Assembly: GCA_045539315.1 (NCBI GenBank)
Contig: JAZQFC010000038.1
Location: forward strand, 1 to 64,000
Length of the DNA: 64,000 nt
Direction: 5' to 3'
DNA from: RUG11462 sp045539315
GTDB taxonomy: Bacteria > Bacillota > Clostridia > Oscillospirales > Acutalibacteraceae
Shown one piece after another: positions 24,729 to 32,709 of this stretch (within the stretch, counting starts at the first letter, position 1; the number at the start of each line of letters is the position of its first letter). Below the pieces are notes generated by a model that worked only from the letters and a program-made list of their open reading frames with translations, did not search any database and was not told the origin of the DNA. Both the position numbers and the translations under genes were made by a program.

Positions 24729-24758
24729 TTGTATATTTATGCATTGTTGTGTTATAAT
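24729..24758 (+). promoter_or_regulatory. dxs operon promoter
   Basis: TTGTAT at 24729-24734 and TATAAT at 24753-24758 with an 18-base spacer. Confidence 0.75.
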
Positions 24759-24790
24759 TAGATGAATATATATAAGTTAAGGTGTATTTA

Positions 24791-26617
24791 ATGCAGGAAA
24801 GTATTTTAAGGCGTGTTAATAACAAGCCTTCTGAAATCAAAAAACTTGATAATAATGAAACAAAGTTGCTGTGCAAAGAGATTAGAGAAGAACTTTTGAA
24901 TTCTGTTGCAAAAACAGGTGGACATTTGGCTTCTAATCTTGGTGCGGTTGAACTTACTGTTGCTATCCATAAGAATTTTAATTTGCCTAAAGATAAGGTT
25001 GTTTTTGATGTTGGTCATCAATCTTATGTTCACAAAATGCTTACTGGCAGATTAGATAAATTTGATACTCTTCGTCAAAAAAATGGTATTTCAGGTTTTC
25101 CAAAACCAAATGAAAGTGAATATGACGCTTTTTCTACAGGTCATTCAAGCACAAGTGTTTCAGCGGCTTTTGGTATTGCAGAGGCAAAAAGAGAAAAGCA
25201 TGAAAATGGATATGTTATCGCGGTTGTGGGCGATGGCGCTGTTTCTGGTGGTCTTGTTTATGAAGGCCTTAACAATGCAGGTCGTTCAAAAGACAAACTT
25301 ATTGTAATATTGAATGATAACAAGATGTCTATTTCTAAAAATGTTGGCGCAATGTCAAGATATTTGGCAAAAGTTCGTTCTAAAAAAGGATATCACACAT
25401 TTAAAAATAGCATTGAAAAAATTCTTATTCATATTCCGTTTGTTGGCGAAAAATTAGTTCATTATGTTTTAAAATTAAAGAAAGCATTTAAAGGCGTATT
25501 CTTCAAAAGTACAGTTTTTGAAGATTTTGGGTTTGCATATTTAGGACCAATTGATGGCCATGATAGTGAAAAGTTAGACTATATGTTAAGCCTTGCAAAA
25601 ACAGAAACCAGACCTGTTTTGCTTCATATTAATACAGTTAAAGGCAGGGGCTATTCATTTGCAGAAAAAGTTCCAAGCAATTATCACGGAGTTAATCCGT
25701 TTGATGTTGAAACAGGCGAATCTGAACCTTCTGGCCCATCATTTTCAAAAGAATTTGGCAAGGCAATAGTTTCTTTTGCTGAAAATGATAAGCGAATTTG
25801 CGCTATTACTGCCGCTATGGGAGATAGCACGGGGCTTTCAGAGTTTTCAGAAAAATTCAAATCAAGATTTTATGATGTTGGTATAGCGGAAGAGCATGCA
25901 GTAACTTTTGCTAGCGGACTAGCAACAGGTGGTTTAGTGCCTGTGTTTGCAGTATATTCAACTTTTTTGCAAAGAGCATATGATATGATTGTTCATGATG
26001 CTGCAATGCAAAATTTAAAAGTTGTTTTGTGTGTTGACAGAGCAGGTATTGTTGGAGCAGATGGAGAAACTCATCAAGGTGTGTTTGATGTTTCGTTTTT
26101 AAATTCAATACCTAATGTGACTATTTATTCTCCATCAACTTTTGCCGAACTTCGTTATGATATGAAATGCGCTATTTATAACGATAATGGTGTTGTTGCT
26201 ATTCGTTATCCAAGGGGCAATGAAATAGATTTTGAATTAACTCCTGCTGATTATTATGTTTTAGGTAATAAAGATAGTTCTGATTGTATTATAACTTATG
26301 GTAGAGAGTTGCAAGAAGTATTGCTAGCAAACAAAACGCTTAATTGCAAAATTATAGCGTTTAATAAGATTAAGCCTATTAATAAAGAAGCAATTGATGA
26401 GGCTTTGAAATCTAAAAACATATATTTCTTTGAAGAAGGTATGAAAACAGGTGGTTTTGCCGAGCACTTTACTTCAATTCTTTATGAAAAAGGATACAAA
26501 GGTAATATCAGCATTACTGCTATTGAAGATTTTGTTCCTCATTCAACAGTAAAAGAGGCGCTTGTTGATTTAAAATTAGATGATAAGAGCATTGTAGATA
26601 AAATTAAGGGAGAATAA
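24791..26617 (+). CDS. dxs: 1-deoxy-D-xylulose-5-phosphate synthase
   Basis: First enzyme of the MEP isoprenoid pathway; condenses pyruvate and glyceraldehyde 3-phosphate using thiamine diphosphate. 608 residues. TPP motif from VVGDGAVSGGLVYEGLNNAG to NDNKMSIS; the pyrimidine domain contains DVGIAEEHAVTFASGLA and DRAGIVGADGETHQG; the C-terminal transketolase domain is present. I chose the ATG at 24791 (AAGGTG six bases upstream) over an in-frame GTG at 24782. First gene of the conserved clostridial dxs-tlyA-nadK-argR-recN operon. Confidence 0.97.
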   Translation: MQESILRRVNNKPSEIKKLDNNETKLLCKEIREELLNSVAKTGGHLASNLGAVELTVAIHKNFNLPKDKVVFDVGHQSYVHKMLTGRLDKFDTLRQKNGISGFPKPNESEYDAFSTGHSSTSVSAAFGIAEAKREKHENGYVIAVVGDGAVSGGLVYEGLNNAGRSKDKLIVILNDNKMSISKNVGAMSRYLAKVRSKKGYHTFKNSIEKILIHIPFVGEKLVHYVLKLKKAFKGVFFKSTVFEDFGFAYLGPIDGHDSEKLDYMLSLAKTETRPVLLHINTVKGRGYSFAEKVPSNYHGVNPFDVETGESEPSGPSFSKEFGKAIVSFAENDKRICAITAAMGDSTGLSEFSEKFKSRFYDVGIAEEHAVTFASGLATGGLVPVFAVYSTFLQRAYDMIVHDAAMQNLKVVLCVDRAGIVGADGETHQGVFDVSFLNSIPNVTIYSPSTFAELRYDMKCAIYNDNGVVAIRYPRGNEIDFELTPADYYVLGNKDSSDCIITYGRELQEVLLANKTLNCKIIAFNKIKPINKEAIDEALKSKNIYFFEEGMKTGGFAEHFTSILYEKGYKGNISITAIEDFVPHSTVKEALVDLKLDDKSIVDKIKGE

Positions 26618-26620
26618 TAA

Positions 26621-27421
26621 TTGGCTGAAAGATTAGATGTATATTTAGTAGAAAAAGGTCTTGTTGAATCGCGTGAAAAAGGTAAAGCGATGATAATGGC
26701 AGGAACTGTTTTTGTGAATAATCAAAAAGTTGATAAGCCTGGTTTCCAAGTTAAAGACGGAATGAATGTTGAAGTAAGAGGAGAAACACTTAAATATGTC
26801 TCTCGCGGTGGTCTTAAACTTGAAAAAGCAATGGAAAACTTTGATATTTCAATAGTCAATAAAATTTGTGCGGATATTGGTGCTTCTACCGGTGGATTTA
26901 CAGACTGTATGCTTCAAAACGGCGCAGTTAAAGTCTATTCTGTTGATGTAGGTTATGGTCAACTTGCTTGGAAATTGCGTACAGATGAGCGAGTTGTAAA
27001 TTTAGAGCGTACTAATTTTAGATATTGCACTAAAGAACAAATTCCTGATAGCCTTGATTTTGCATCAGTTGATGTTTCGTTTATTTCGCTTACAAAAATC
27101 TTGCCTGTGCTTAAAACTTTGATGAAAGAAGATGGCGAGTGTGTTTGTCTTATAAAACCACAGTTTGAAGCAGGAAAAGAAAAAGTAGGTAAAAAAGGCG
27201 TTGTAAGAGAGGCTTCTACTCATTTGGAAGTTGTTAATAAAATTAAAGATTTTTCTCTTGAAATTGGTTTTTCAGTTTTAAATCTTGAATTTTCGCCAAT
27301 TAAAGGACCGCAAGGTAATATTGAGTATTTAATTCATCTTAAAAATGATGATAAGAGCGAGTTTTCTGCGCCTATTAATCCTGATGAATTAATTAACCAG
27401 TCGCATATAGAACTTACATAA
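26621..27421 (+). CDS. tlyA: TlyA family rRNA (cytidine-2'-O)-methyltransferase
   Basis: A 266-residue protein with an N-terminal S4 RNA-binding domain (ERLDVYLVEKGLVESREKGK) and an FtsJ-like SAM-dependent methyltransferase domain (CADIGASTGGFTDCMLQNGA, then DFASVDVSFISL). The family methylates ribosomal RNA and was earlier called hemolysin A. It starts at a TTG with AAGGGAG 8 bases upstream, four bases after dxs. Confidence 0.93.
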   Translation: MAERLDVYLVEKGLVESREKGKAMIMAGTVFVNNQKVDKPGFQVKDGMNVEVRGETLKYVSRGGLKLEKAMENFDISIVNKICADIGASTGGFTDCMLQNGAVKVYSVDVGYGQLAWKLRTDERVVNLERTNFRYCTKEQIPDSLDFASVDVSFISLTKILPVLKTLMKEDGECVCLIKPQFEAGKEKVGKKGVVREASTHLEVVNKIKDFSLEIGFSVLNLEFSPIKGPQGNIEYLIHLKNDDKSEFSAPINPDELINQSHIELT

Positions 27422-27432
27422 GAGAGGTTTTT

Positions 27433-28233
27433 ATGAATACAGTAATTGTTTTAAATCCTGATGGGGTTGACAGTAAGGTTTTAAAAGAAATCAAACTAAA
27501 TTTAGAAAAAGCAAATATTAATTCTAAAATTTATGAAGATGATAGTGATTTTGAAAATTGTGATTTTGTTATCGCTTATGGTGGCGATGGCACTATTTTA
27601 CAAGCCGCAAAAAAAGCCTCGATTTATAAAAAATCGGTTTTAGGTATAAATGGTGGCAGACTAGGTTATACTGCAGGTCTTGAAACGGATGAGTTGCATT
27701 TGTTGAATAGACTTAAAACAGGCGAATATAAAATTGATAACAGAATGATATTAAAAATTGAAGTGTCATCTCATGATAAAGTTTATTACTGTGTAAATGA
27801 TGCAGTAGTGTCTAGAGGTGCTTTATCGAGAATTGTTGATGTTGAATTATTAGTTGGCGATAATAAATTGATGAATACTCGTTCCGATGGTGTTATTATT
27901 TCAACTCCAACAGGTTCAACCGCTTATTCTTTGTCGGCAGGCGGCCCTATTTTAGACCCATCAATAAATAGTTTGTTAATCACTACTGTTTGTCCACATT
28001 CATTTTTTGATAGACCTATTGTTATTAATGAAAACGAAGTCATAAAAATTAAGGGAAGTCAAAAAGGAGAAAAAGAATTATATCTAACAGTAGATGGAGA
28101 AAAATCTATTGAACTCAAAAACGGAGATACTGTTACAGTTTCTAAAAGCGATGAGTTTTACGCAAGTCTTATAAGAATTAAAGACGATAGTTTTATGAAT
28201 ATTTTAAATAAAAAGTTTTTCAATAAGGGGTAG
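27433..28233 (+). CDS. nadK: NAD kinase
   Basis: Phosphorylates NAD to NADP in the cytoplasm. 266 residues with the GGDGT motif (IAYGGDGTILQAAKKA), the NDAVVSRG substrate segment and SDGVIISTPTGSTAYSLSAGGP. Ribosome binding site AGAGAGG. Third gene of the dxs operon. Confidence 0.96.
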   Translation: MNTVIVLNPDGVDSKVLKEIKLNLEKANINSKIYEDDSDFENCDFVIAYGGDGTILQAAKKASIYKKSVLGINGGRLGYTAGLETDELHLLNRLKTGEYKIDNRMILKIEVSSHDKVYYCVNDAVVSRGALSRIVDVELLVGDNKLMNTRSDGVIISTPTGSTAYSLSAGGPILDPSINSLLITTVCPHSFFDRPIVINENEVIKIKGSQKGEKELYLTVDGEKSIELKNGDTVTVSKSDEFYASLIRIKDDSFMNILNKKFFNKG

Positions 28234-28237
28234 AGCA

Positions 28238-28681
28238 ATGAAAAAAAGCAGACAAAATGCAATTTTATCAATAGTAAGAGAAAATGTTGTTGCAACTCAA
28301 GATGACTTGATTTCTCTTCTTCAAAGCGCAGGTTTTAATGTAACTCAAGCAACTATTTCTCGTGATATAAAAGAATTAGGACTTGCAAAAGCGGTTGATA
28401 ACAGTGGTGTGCAAAGATATATTGTTCACTCTGTTAAAAAAGTAAAAACAGGTAGCCATGACTATATTTTTTCAAGCAGTGTAATTTCTGTTGCAACTGC
28501 TGTTAATGATATTGTAATCAAATGCTATCCTGGTATGGCTAATGCTGCTTGCGCTGTGCTTGACAATATGGAATTTCCTGAAGTTTTGGGCACTCTCGCA
28601 GGTGATGATACAATTTTAGTTATTGCAAAGAGCGAAAAAGACGCTCATATTCTTTATAATAAAATCAATTCATTAAAATAG
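28238..28681 (+). CDS. argR: Arginine repressor
   Basis: Arginine-responsive transcription factor, 147 residues. Winged helix-turn-helix at residues 1-70 (TQATISRDIKELGLAKAV); C-terminal oligomerisation and arginine-binding domain with GTLAGDDTILVI. It probably represses arginine biosynthesis genes elsewhere. Its place between nadK and recN is the usual one in Firmicutes; start 4 bases after nadK. Confidence 0.97.
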   Translation: MKKSRQNAILSIVRENVVATQDDLISLLQSAGFNVTQATISRDIKELGLAKAVDNSGVQRYIVHSVKKVKTGSHDYIFSSSVISVATAVNDIVIKCYPGMANAACAVLDNMEFPEVLGTLAGDDTILVIAKSEKDAHILYNKINSLK

Positions 28682-28693
28682 AGGTCAGTATTT

Positions 28694-30349
28694 ATGCTAA
28701 AATCATTGCATATTGAAAACATTGCTGTTATTGAAAAAGCAGATGTTGAGTTTGACAATGGATTTACAGTGCTAACCGGTGAAACCGGTGCAGGTAAATC
28801 TATCATAATTGATTCTATTAATGCTGTTTTAGGTGAGAGAACTTCCAAAGAACTCATCAGAAACGGTAGTGATTCTGCGAGCGTTACTGCGTTTTTTGAT
28901 GAAGTTTCAAATATTGTTCGAGAAAAACTTTCTGGTTTTGGAATCAATATTGATAGCGATGAATTAATTATAAAAAGAACTTTAACAGAAACTAAAAGTT
29001 CTTGCAAAATAAACGGTCAAAATGCCCCTGCATTTGTTTTAAAAGAAATTGCGCCTTGTCTTATTAATATTCATGGCCAGCACGATTCTCAAACTCTGCT
29101 TAATCCTGATTTGCATTATAGTTTTATTGACGCGCTTGCTAAAAATCAAAATACTATTGAAAGTTACAAAGAGATTTTTGCGGCTATGCTTAAAACTAGA
29201 AAAGCAGTTAAACAATACGAATCTCAAAAAGCAGAAAATCAAAGCAGAAAAGAGATTTTGTCGTATCAAATCAATGAATTAGAAACCGCAAATATAACTA
29301 TTGGCGAAGTCGACAAATTAAAAGCGAGAAAAGAAGAAGTTTTGAATTTTAAAAAAATTGCCGATAATTTGCGAGTTGCAAATAACAGTATTAGTGGCGA
29401 TAATGATGAAATTCTTGGCGCTTATGATTTGGTTGAAAAAGCATCTGAATCACTTTTGAAAATTTCTAATTTTTCTGAAAATTTATCATTAATCGCTGAT
29501 AAAATAGAAAATTTGAAATATGAACTTGAAGATGTAAAATCAACTTTAGAAGATACGCTTGACGCTCAAATCATTGATGAAAATGAACTTGATTTAATTG
29601 AAGAGCGTCTTGATATGTATTTTAATTTTAAATCAAAATACGGTGAAACTGAAGCAGATATGTTGAACTTCTTGAATAGCGCTAAAGAGAAACTTTCTGC
29701 TTTAGAGAACAGAGAAGAAACTGCAATAGAAGAGCAGTTGCTATTGCCTGTTCAAATAGAAGAAGTAAAACAAGCAGGTGAGAACTTAACTAAATCTCGT
29801 CAAAAAGCCGCTAAACAGTTCGAAAACGAGGTAAAAGCGCAGCTAGACTACTTGGATATGCCTAATGTGAAAATTGCTGTAAATATAGAAAAAGCCCCTT
29901 ATTCAACACTTGGCGCTGACAAGGTTGAATTCTTGATTTCGACCAACCCTGGCGAGCCATTAAAACCACTTTCTAAAATTGCATCTGGTGGCGAAATGTC
30001 AAGAATTATGTTGAGTATTAAAAACGTACTTGCAAATGCAGATATTGTTCCAACACTTATTTTTGATGAAATCGATACAGGTATTTCAGGCATTGCTGCT
30101 TCAAAAGTTGCTAATAGACTTAAATCTGTTTCAGAAGGTAAACAAGTAGTTTGTGTAACTCATTTAGCGCAAATTGCCGCAAAAGCAGATACTCAATTAA
30201 AAATTGAAAAGAATATTGAATCAAACAGAGCAGTTACAACAGTTTCAAAACTTGATTATGAAGGTAGAAAGTGTGAACTTGCAAGAATTATTGGTTCAGA
30301 AGTTACTGAATCAACCCTTGCAGCCGCAGAAGAATTGTTGAATAATTAA
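28694..30349 (+). CDS. recN: DNA repair protein RecN
   Basis: SMC-like ATPase acting early in double-strand break repair. 551 residues: Walker A GETGAGKS at 29-36, INIHGQHDSQTLLNP near residue 125, a central coiled-coil hairpin (about 150-360), the ABC signature ASGGEMSRIML and Walker B LIFDEIDTGISG. Last gene of the dxs operon. No clear terminator is visible before the next gene. Confidence 0.97.
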   Translation: MLKSLHIENIAVIEKADVEFDNGFTVLTGETGAGKSIIIDSINAVLGERTSKELIRNGSDSASVTAFFDEVSNIVREKLSGFGINIDSDELIIKRTLTETKSSCKINGQNAPAFVLKEIAPCLINIHGQHDSQTLLNPDLHYSFIDALAKNQNTIESYKEIFAAMLKTRKAVKQYESQKAENQSRKEILSYQINELETANITIGEVDKLKARKEEVLNFKKIADNLRVANNSISGDNDEILGAYDLVEKASESLLKISNFSENLSLIADKIENLKYELEDVKSTLEDTLDAQIIDENELDLIEERLDMYFNFKSKYGETEADMLNFLNSAKEKLSALENREETAIEEQLLLPVQIEEVKQAGENLTKSRQKAAKQFENEVKAQLDYLDMPNVKIAVNIEKAPYSTLGADKVEFLISTNPGEPLKPLSKIASGGEMSRIMLSIKNVLANADIVPTLIFDEIDTGISGIAASKVANRLKSVSEGKQVVCVTHLAQIAAKADTQLKIEKNIESNRAVTTVSKLDYEGRKCELARIIGSEVTESTLAAAEELLNN

Positions 30350-30438
30350 AATGCAACTGTTAGTTGACAATTTTCAAGGTATAGTTGATAGACATTTTAA
30401 TGTTTTTTGTTAATATGTTTTTGAAAGGTAGTGTTAAA

Positions 30439-30978
30439 ATGGAATTATCAGAAAAAATTCAAAATTTAAGAAAACAAAATAATCTATCTCAAGAACAATT
30501 TGCAGAAAAATTAAATGTTTCAAGACAAGCAGTTTCTAAATGGGAATCAGGACAATCTGTTCCTGATGTTGATAAAATTATAGCAATGAGTGAAATTTTT
30601 GGAATTTCTACAGATTATTTGTTAAAAGATATAAATGATGTTGAAGATAATAATAGAGTAAATAAATCATTGTTTTCAAGCTTTTTCAGGTATAAGTATA
30701 ATCCTAAACAGATAAAAAGAGCCTGGATCATAGTTAATATTGTCTACATATTATTGTTTTTGTTGAGTTATTTTTATCTTCCGTTTATGAGAAAATCTAA
30801 TTTTCTTGTAACTTTATCATTTGCTTTGATAACTAATGCTTTAATGTTTATTCATTATAGGTTTGGTAAATATTTGTCTGAAAATCCTGAAATTAGATTG
30901 TATATTACTACTATTTTCGTTATAGTTGTATTTGTAGTTAAGTTTGTTCTTGAAAATGTATTCACTATTTATTCTTGA
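30439..30978 (+). CDS. XRE-family transcriptional regulator with C-terminal membrane segments
   Basis: A 179-residue protein. The N-terminal 60 residues are a Cro/C1-type helix-turn-helix (LSQEQFAEKLNVSRQAVSKWESGQ); the rest has about three hydrophobic segments (IVNIVYILLFLLSYFYL, LVTLSFALITNALMFI, LYITTIFVIVVFVV). Membrane-bound XRE regulators of this type are common in Firmicutes; their ligand is usually unknown. I chose the ATG at 30439 (AAAGG 11 bases upstream) rather than an in-frame start at 30385. TTGACA at 30364 may be a -35, but no matching -10 is convincing. Confidence 0.85.
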   Translation: MELSEKIQNLRKQNNLSQEQFAEKLNVSRQAVSKWESGQSVPDVDKIIAMSEIFGISTDYLLKDINDVEDNNRVNKSLFSSFFRYKYNPKQIKRAWIIVNIVYILLFLLSYFYLPFMRKSNFLVTLSFALITNALMFIHYRFGKYLSENPEIRLYITTIFVIVVFVVKFVLENVFTIYS

Positions 30979-31003
30979 CACTTGTAATTATTTATGTTAT
31001 ATT
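30975..31003 (+). promoter_or_regulatory. tyrS promoter
   Basis: TTGACA at 30975-30980 and TATATT at 30998-31003 with a 17-base spacer. The -35 overlaps the stop codon of the XRE gene. Confidence 0.88.
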
Positions 31004-31009
31004 AGATTT

Positions 31010-31268
31010 GTTCAAAAACTGTGATAAGATGAAGTAGGTTAAATTTTAGCTTATAGAGAGTTTTCGGTTGGTGTAAGAAAACAGCGAATTTAATTGAAGT
31101 TACCTCTTTGAGTTTATTCCTTGAATAAGTAGGGGAATACGGTTTTCGCCCGTTATAGCGAGTAGTGTTAATTCACTCGTTGAGGCTGATTTTGTGAGAA
31201 ATCGGTGAAACAAGGTGGTATCGCGAAATATTCGCCCTTGTCTGTTTTGCAGACAAGGGTTATTTTTT
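31010..31268 (+). ncRNA. T-box leader (tyrosine) of tyrS
   Basis: Specifier TAC (Tyr) at 31101-31103 in the GAAGTTACCTC context, T-box CAAGGTGGTATCGCG at 31211-31225, and terminator stem CCCTTGTCTG / CAGACAAGGG (31235-31259) with T-tail. TGGT fits an A discriminator base. With the repeat that follows, it accounts for the 391-base gap between the XRE gene and tyrS. Confidence 0.95.
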
Positions 31269-31339
31269 GTCATTTTGAGCATAGTCGAAGAATCTTTTAA
31301 AGATGTTTCGACTTCACTTGTGTTTCGCTCAACATGACA
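31268..31339. repeat. Palindromic interspersed repeat (miniature element) in the tyrS leader
   Basis: A 72-base element with inverted ends TGTCATTTTGAGC and GCTCAACATGACA (one mismatch in 13) and an inner palindrome around GAATCTTTTAAAGATGTTTC flanked by TCGAAG / TTCGACTTC. It resembles the TGTCA...TGAGC...AATGACA palindromes scattered through many Clostridia and other gut bacteria. It sits between the T-box terminator and the tyrS ribosome binding site. No coding capacity. Confidence 0.75.
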
Positions 31340-31369
31340 TATGAATTTTTATTTTAAAGGAGAAAAACA

Positions 31370-32596
31370 ATGGGAATTTATGAAGAATTAGTTGCTCGTG
31401 GGCTTATTGCTCAGGTAACTGATGAAGAAGAAATCAGAGAACTTATTAACAACGGAAAGGCAACTTTTTATATCGGATTTGACCCAACTGCTGATTCACT
31501 TCATGTTGGTCATTTTATGGCGCTTTGTTTGATGAAAAGACTTCAAATGGCAGGTAATAAACCTATCGCACTTTTAGGTGGCGGTACAGGTATGATAGGC
31601 GACCCATCAGGTAGAACTGATATGCGCCAAATGCTTACAAAAGATGATATTGACCATAATATTGCTTGTTTTAAAAAGCAGATGGAAAGATTTATTGATT
31701 TTTCAGATGGTAAAGCGCTTTTGGTTAATAATGCAGACTGGCTTACTGACCTTAAATATATCGATGTACTTCGTGATGTTGGCGCGTGCTTCTCTGTAAA
31801 CAATATGTTAAGAGCAGAATGTTACAAACAAAGAATGGAAAAAGGACTTTCATTTTTAGAGTTTAACTATATGATTATGCAGTCTTACGACTTTTATCAT
31901 CTTTATAAAGAATATGGTTGTAATATGGAATTTGGTGGCGATGACCAATGGTCTAATATGCTCGGCGGCACTGAACTTATTAGAAAAAAACTCGGTAAAG
32001 ACGCTTATGCTATGACTATTACATTGCTTCTTAATTCAGAAGGTAAAAAGATGGGCAAAACATCTTCAGGCGCAGTTTGGCTTGACCCTGAAAAAACTTC
32101 TCCTTATGATTTTTATCAATATTGGAGAAATGTTGAAGACGCCGATGTTTTAAAATGCATTAGAATGTTAACATTCTTGCCTTTAGAAGAAATTGATAAA
32201 ATGGATTCTTGGGAAGGCGCTCAACTTAACACTGCAAAAGAAATTCTTGCTTTTGAACTTACAAAACTTGTTCACGGTGAACAAGAGGCAACAAAAGCGC
32301 AAACTGCTGCAAAAGCACTTTTCGGCGGCGGCGCTGATAACAGTAATATGCCTACTTTTGAATTATCAAAAGATTTATTTACTGATAACAAAATGACAGT
32401 TATTGATTTGCTTTGCAATACAAAACTTACTCCATCAAAAGGCGAGGCAAGACGTCTTGTGCAGCAAGGCGGCGTATCAGTTGATGATGTTAAGAAAACT
32501 GATATTACAGATGCAGTTTCTGTTGAAGACTTTGAAAAAGGACATATAATTGTTAAAAAAGGTAAAAAAGTGTTCTTAAAAGTAACCTTGATGTAA
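31370..32596 (+). CDS. tyrS: Tyrosine-tRNA ligase
   Basis: Class I aminoacyl-tRNA synthetase, 408 residues. HIGH-type motif SLHVGH near residue 45, tyrosine pocket FNYMIMQSYDF and GGDDQWSN, KMSKS-type motif KKMGKTSSG, and a C-terminal S4 RNA-binding domain (PSKGEARRLVQQGGVSVD). AAAGGAGA lies 8 bases before the ATG. Controlled by the tyrosine T-box upstream. Confidence 0.98.
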   Translation: MGIYEELVARGLIAQVTDEEEIRELINNGKATFYIGFDPTADSLHVGHFMALCLMKRLQMAGNKPIALLGGGTGMIGDPSGRTDMRQMLTKDDIDHNIACFKKQMERFIDFSDGKALLVNNADWLTDLKYIDVLRDVGACFSVNNMLRAECYKQRMEKGLSFLEFNYMIMQSYDFYHLYKEYGCNMEFGGDDQWSNMLGGTELIRKKLGKDAYAMTITLLLNSEGKKMGKTSSGAVWLDPEKTSPYDFYQYWRNVEDADVLKCIRMLTFLPLEEIDKMDSWEGAQLNTAKEILAFELTKLVHGEQEATKAQTAAKALFGGGADNSNMPTFELSKDLFTDNKMTVIDLLCNTKLTPSKGEARRLVQQGGVSVDDVKKTDITDAVSVEDFEKGHIIVKKGKKVFLKVTLM

Positions 32597-32599
32597 ATT

Positions 32600-32641
32600 A
32601 AAAATCTCTGTGATTTATTAAAAATTGCAGAGATTTTTTTG
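32600..32641 (+). terminator. tyrS terminator
   Basis: Stem AAAATCTCTG / CAGAGATTTT with a 17-base A/T-rich loop and a run of seven T. Confidence 0.85.
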
Positions 32642-32671
32642 TTGACAGAAAATACTAATATATAGTAAAAT
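32642..32671 (+). promoter_or_regulatory. Promoter of the BspA-like gene
   Basis: TTGACA at 32642-32647 and TAAAAT at 32666-32671 with an 18-base spacer. Confidence 0.7.
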
Positions 32672-32709
32672 ATAATTGTAGAAATGATTAGTTAAAGGAG
32701 GCTAAATTT

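Noticed and set aside
24633..24760. Frame starting ATG TTA GAC in the small RNA region
   Set aside because: No ribosome binding site and it continues through a strong terminator and the dxs promoter.
30364..30392. TTGACA-17-GATAGA as promoter of the XRE regulator gene
   Set aside because: The -10 is too far from consensus; left as a possible -35 only.
31100..31282. 60-codon minus-strand frame across the tyrS T-box
   Set aside because: It lies within a conserved structured leader and has no start signals.
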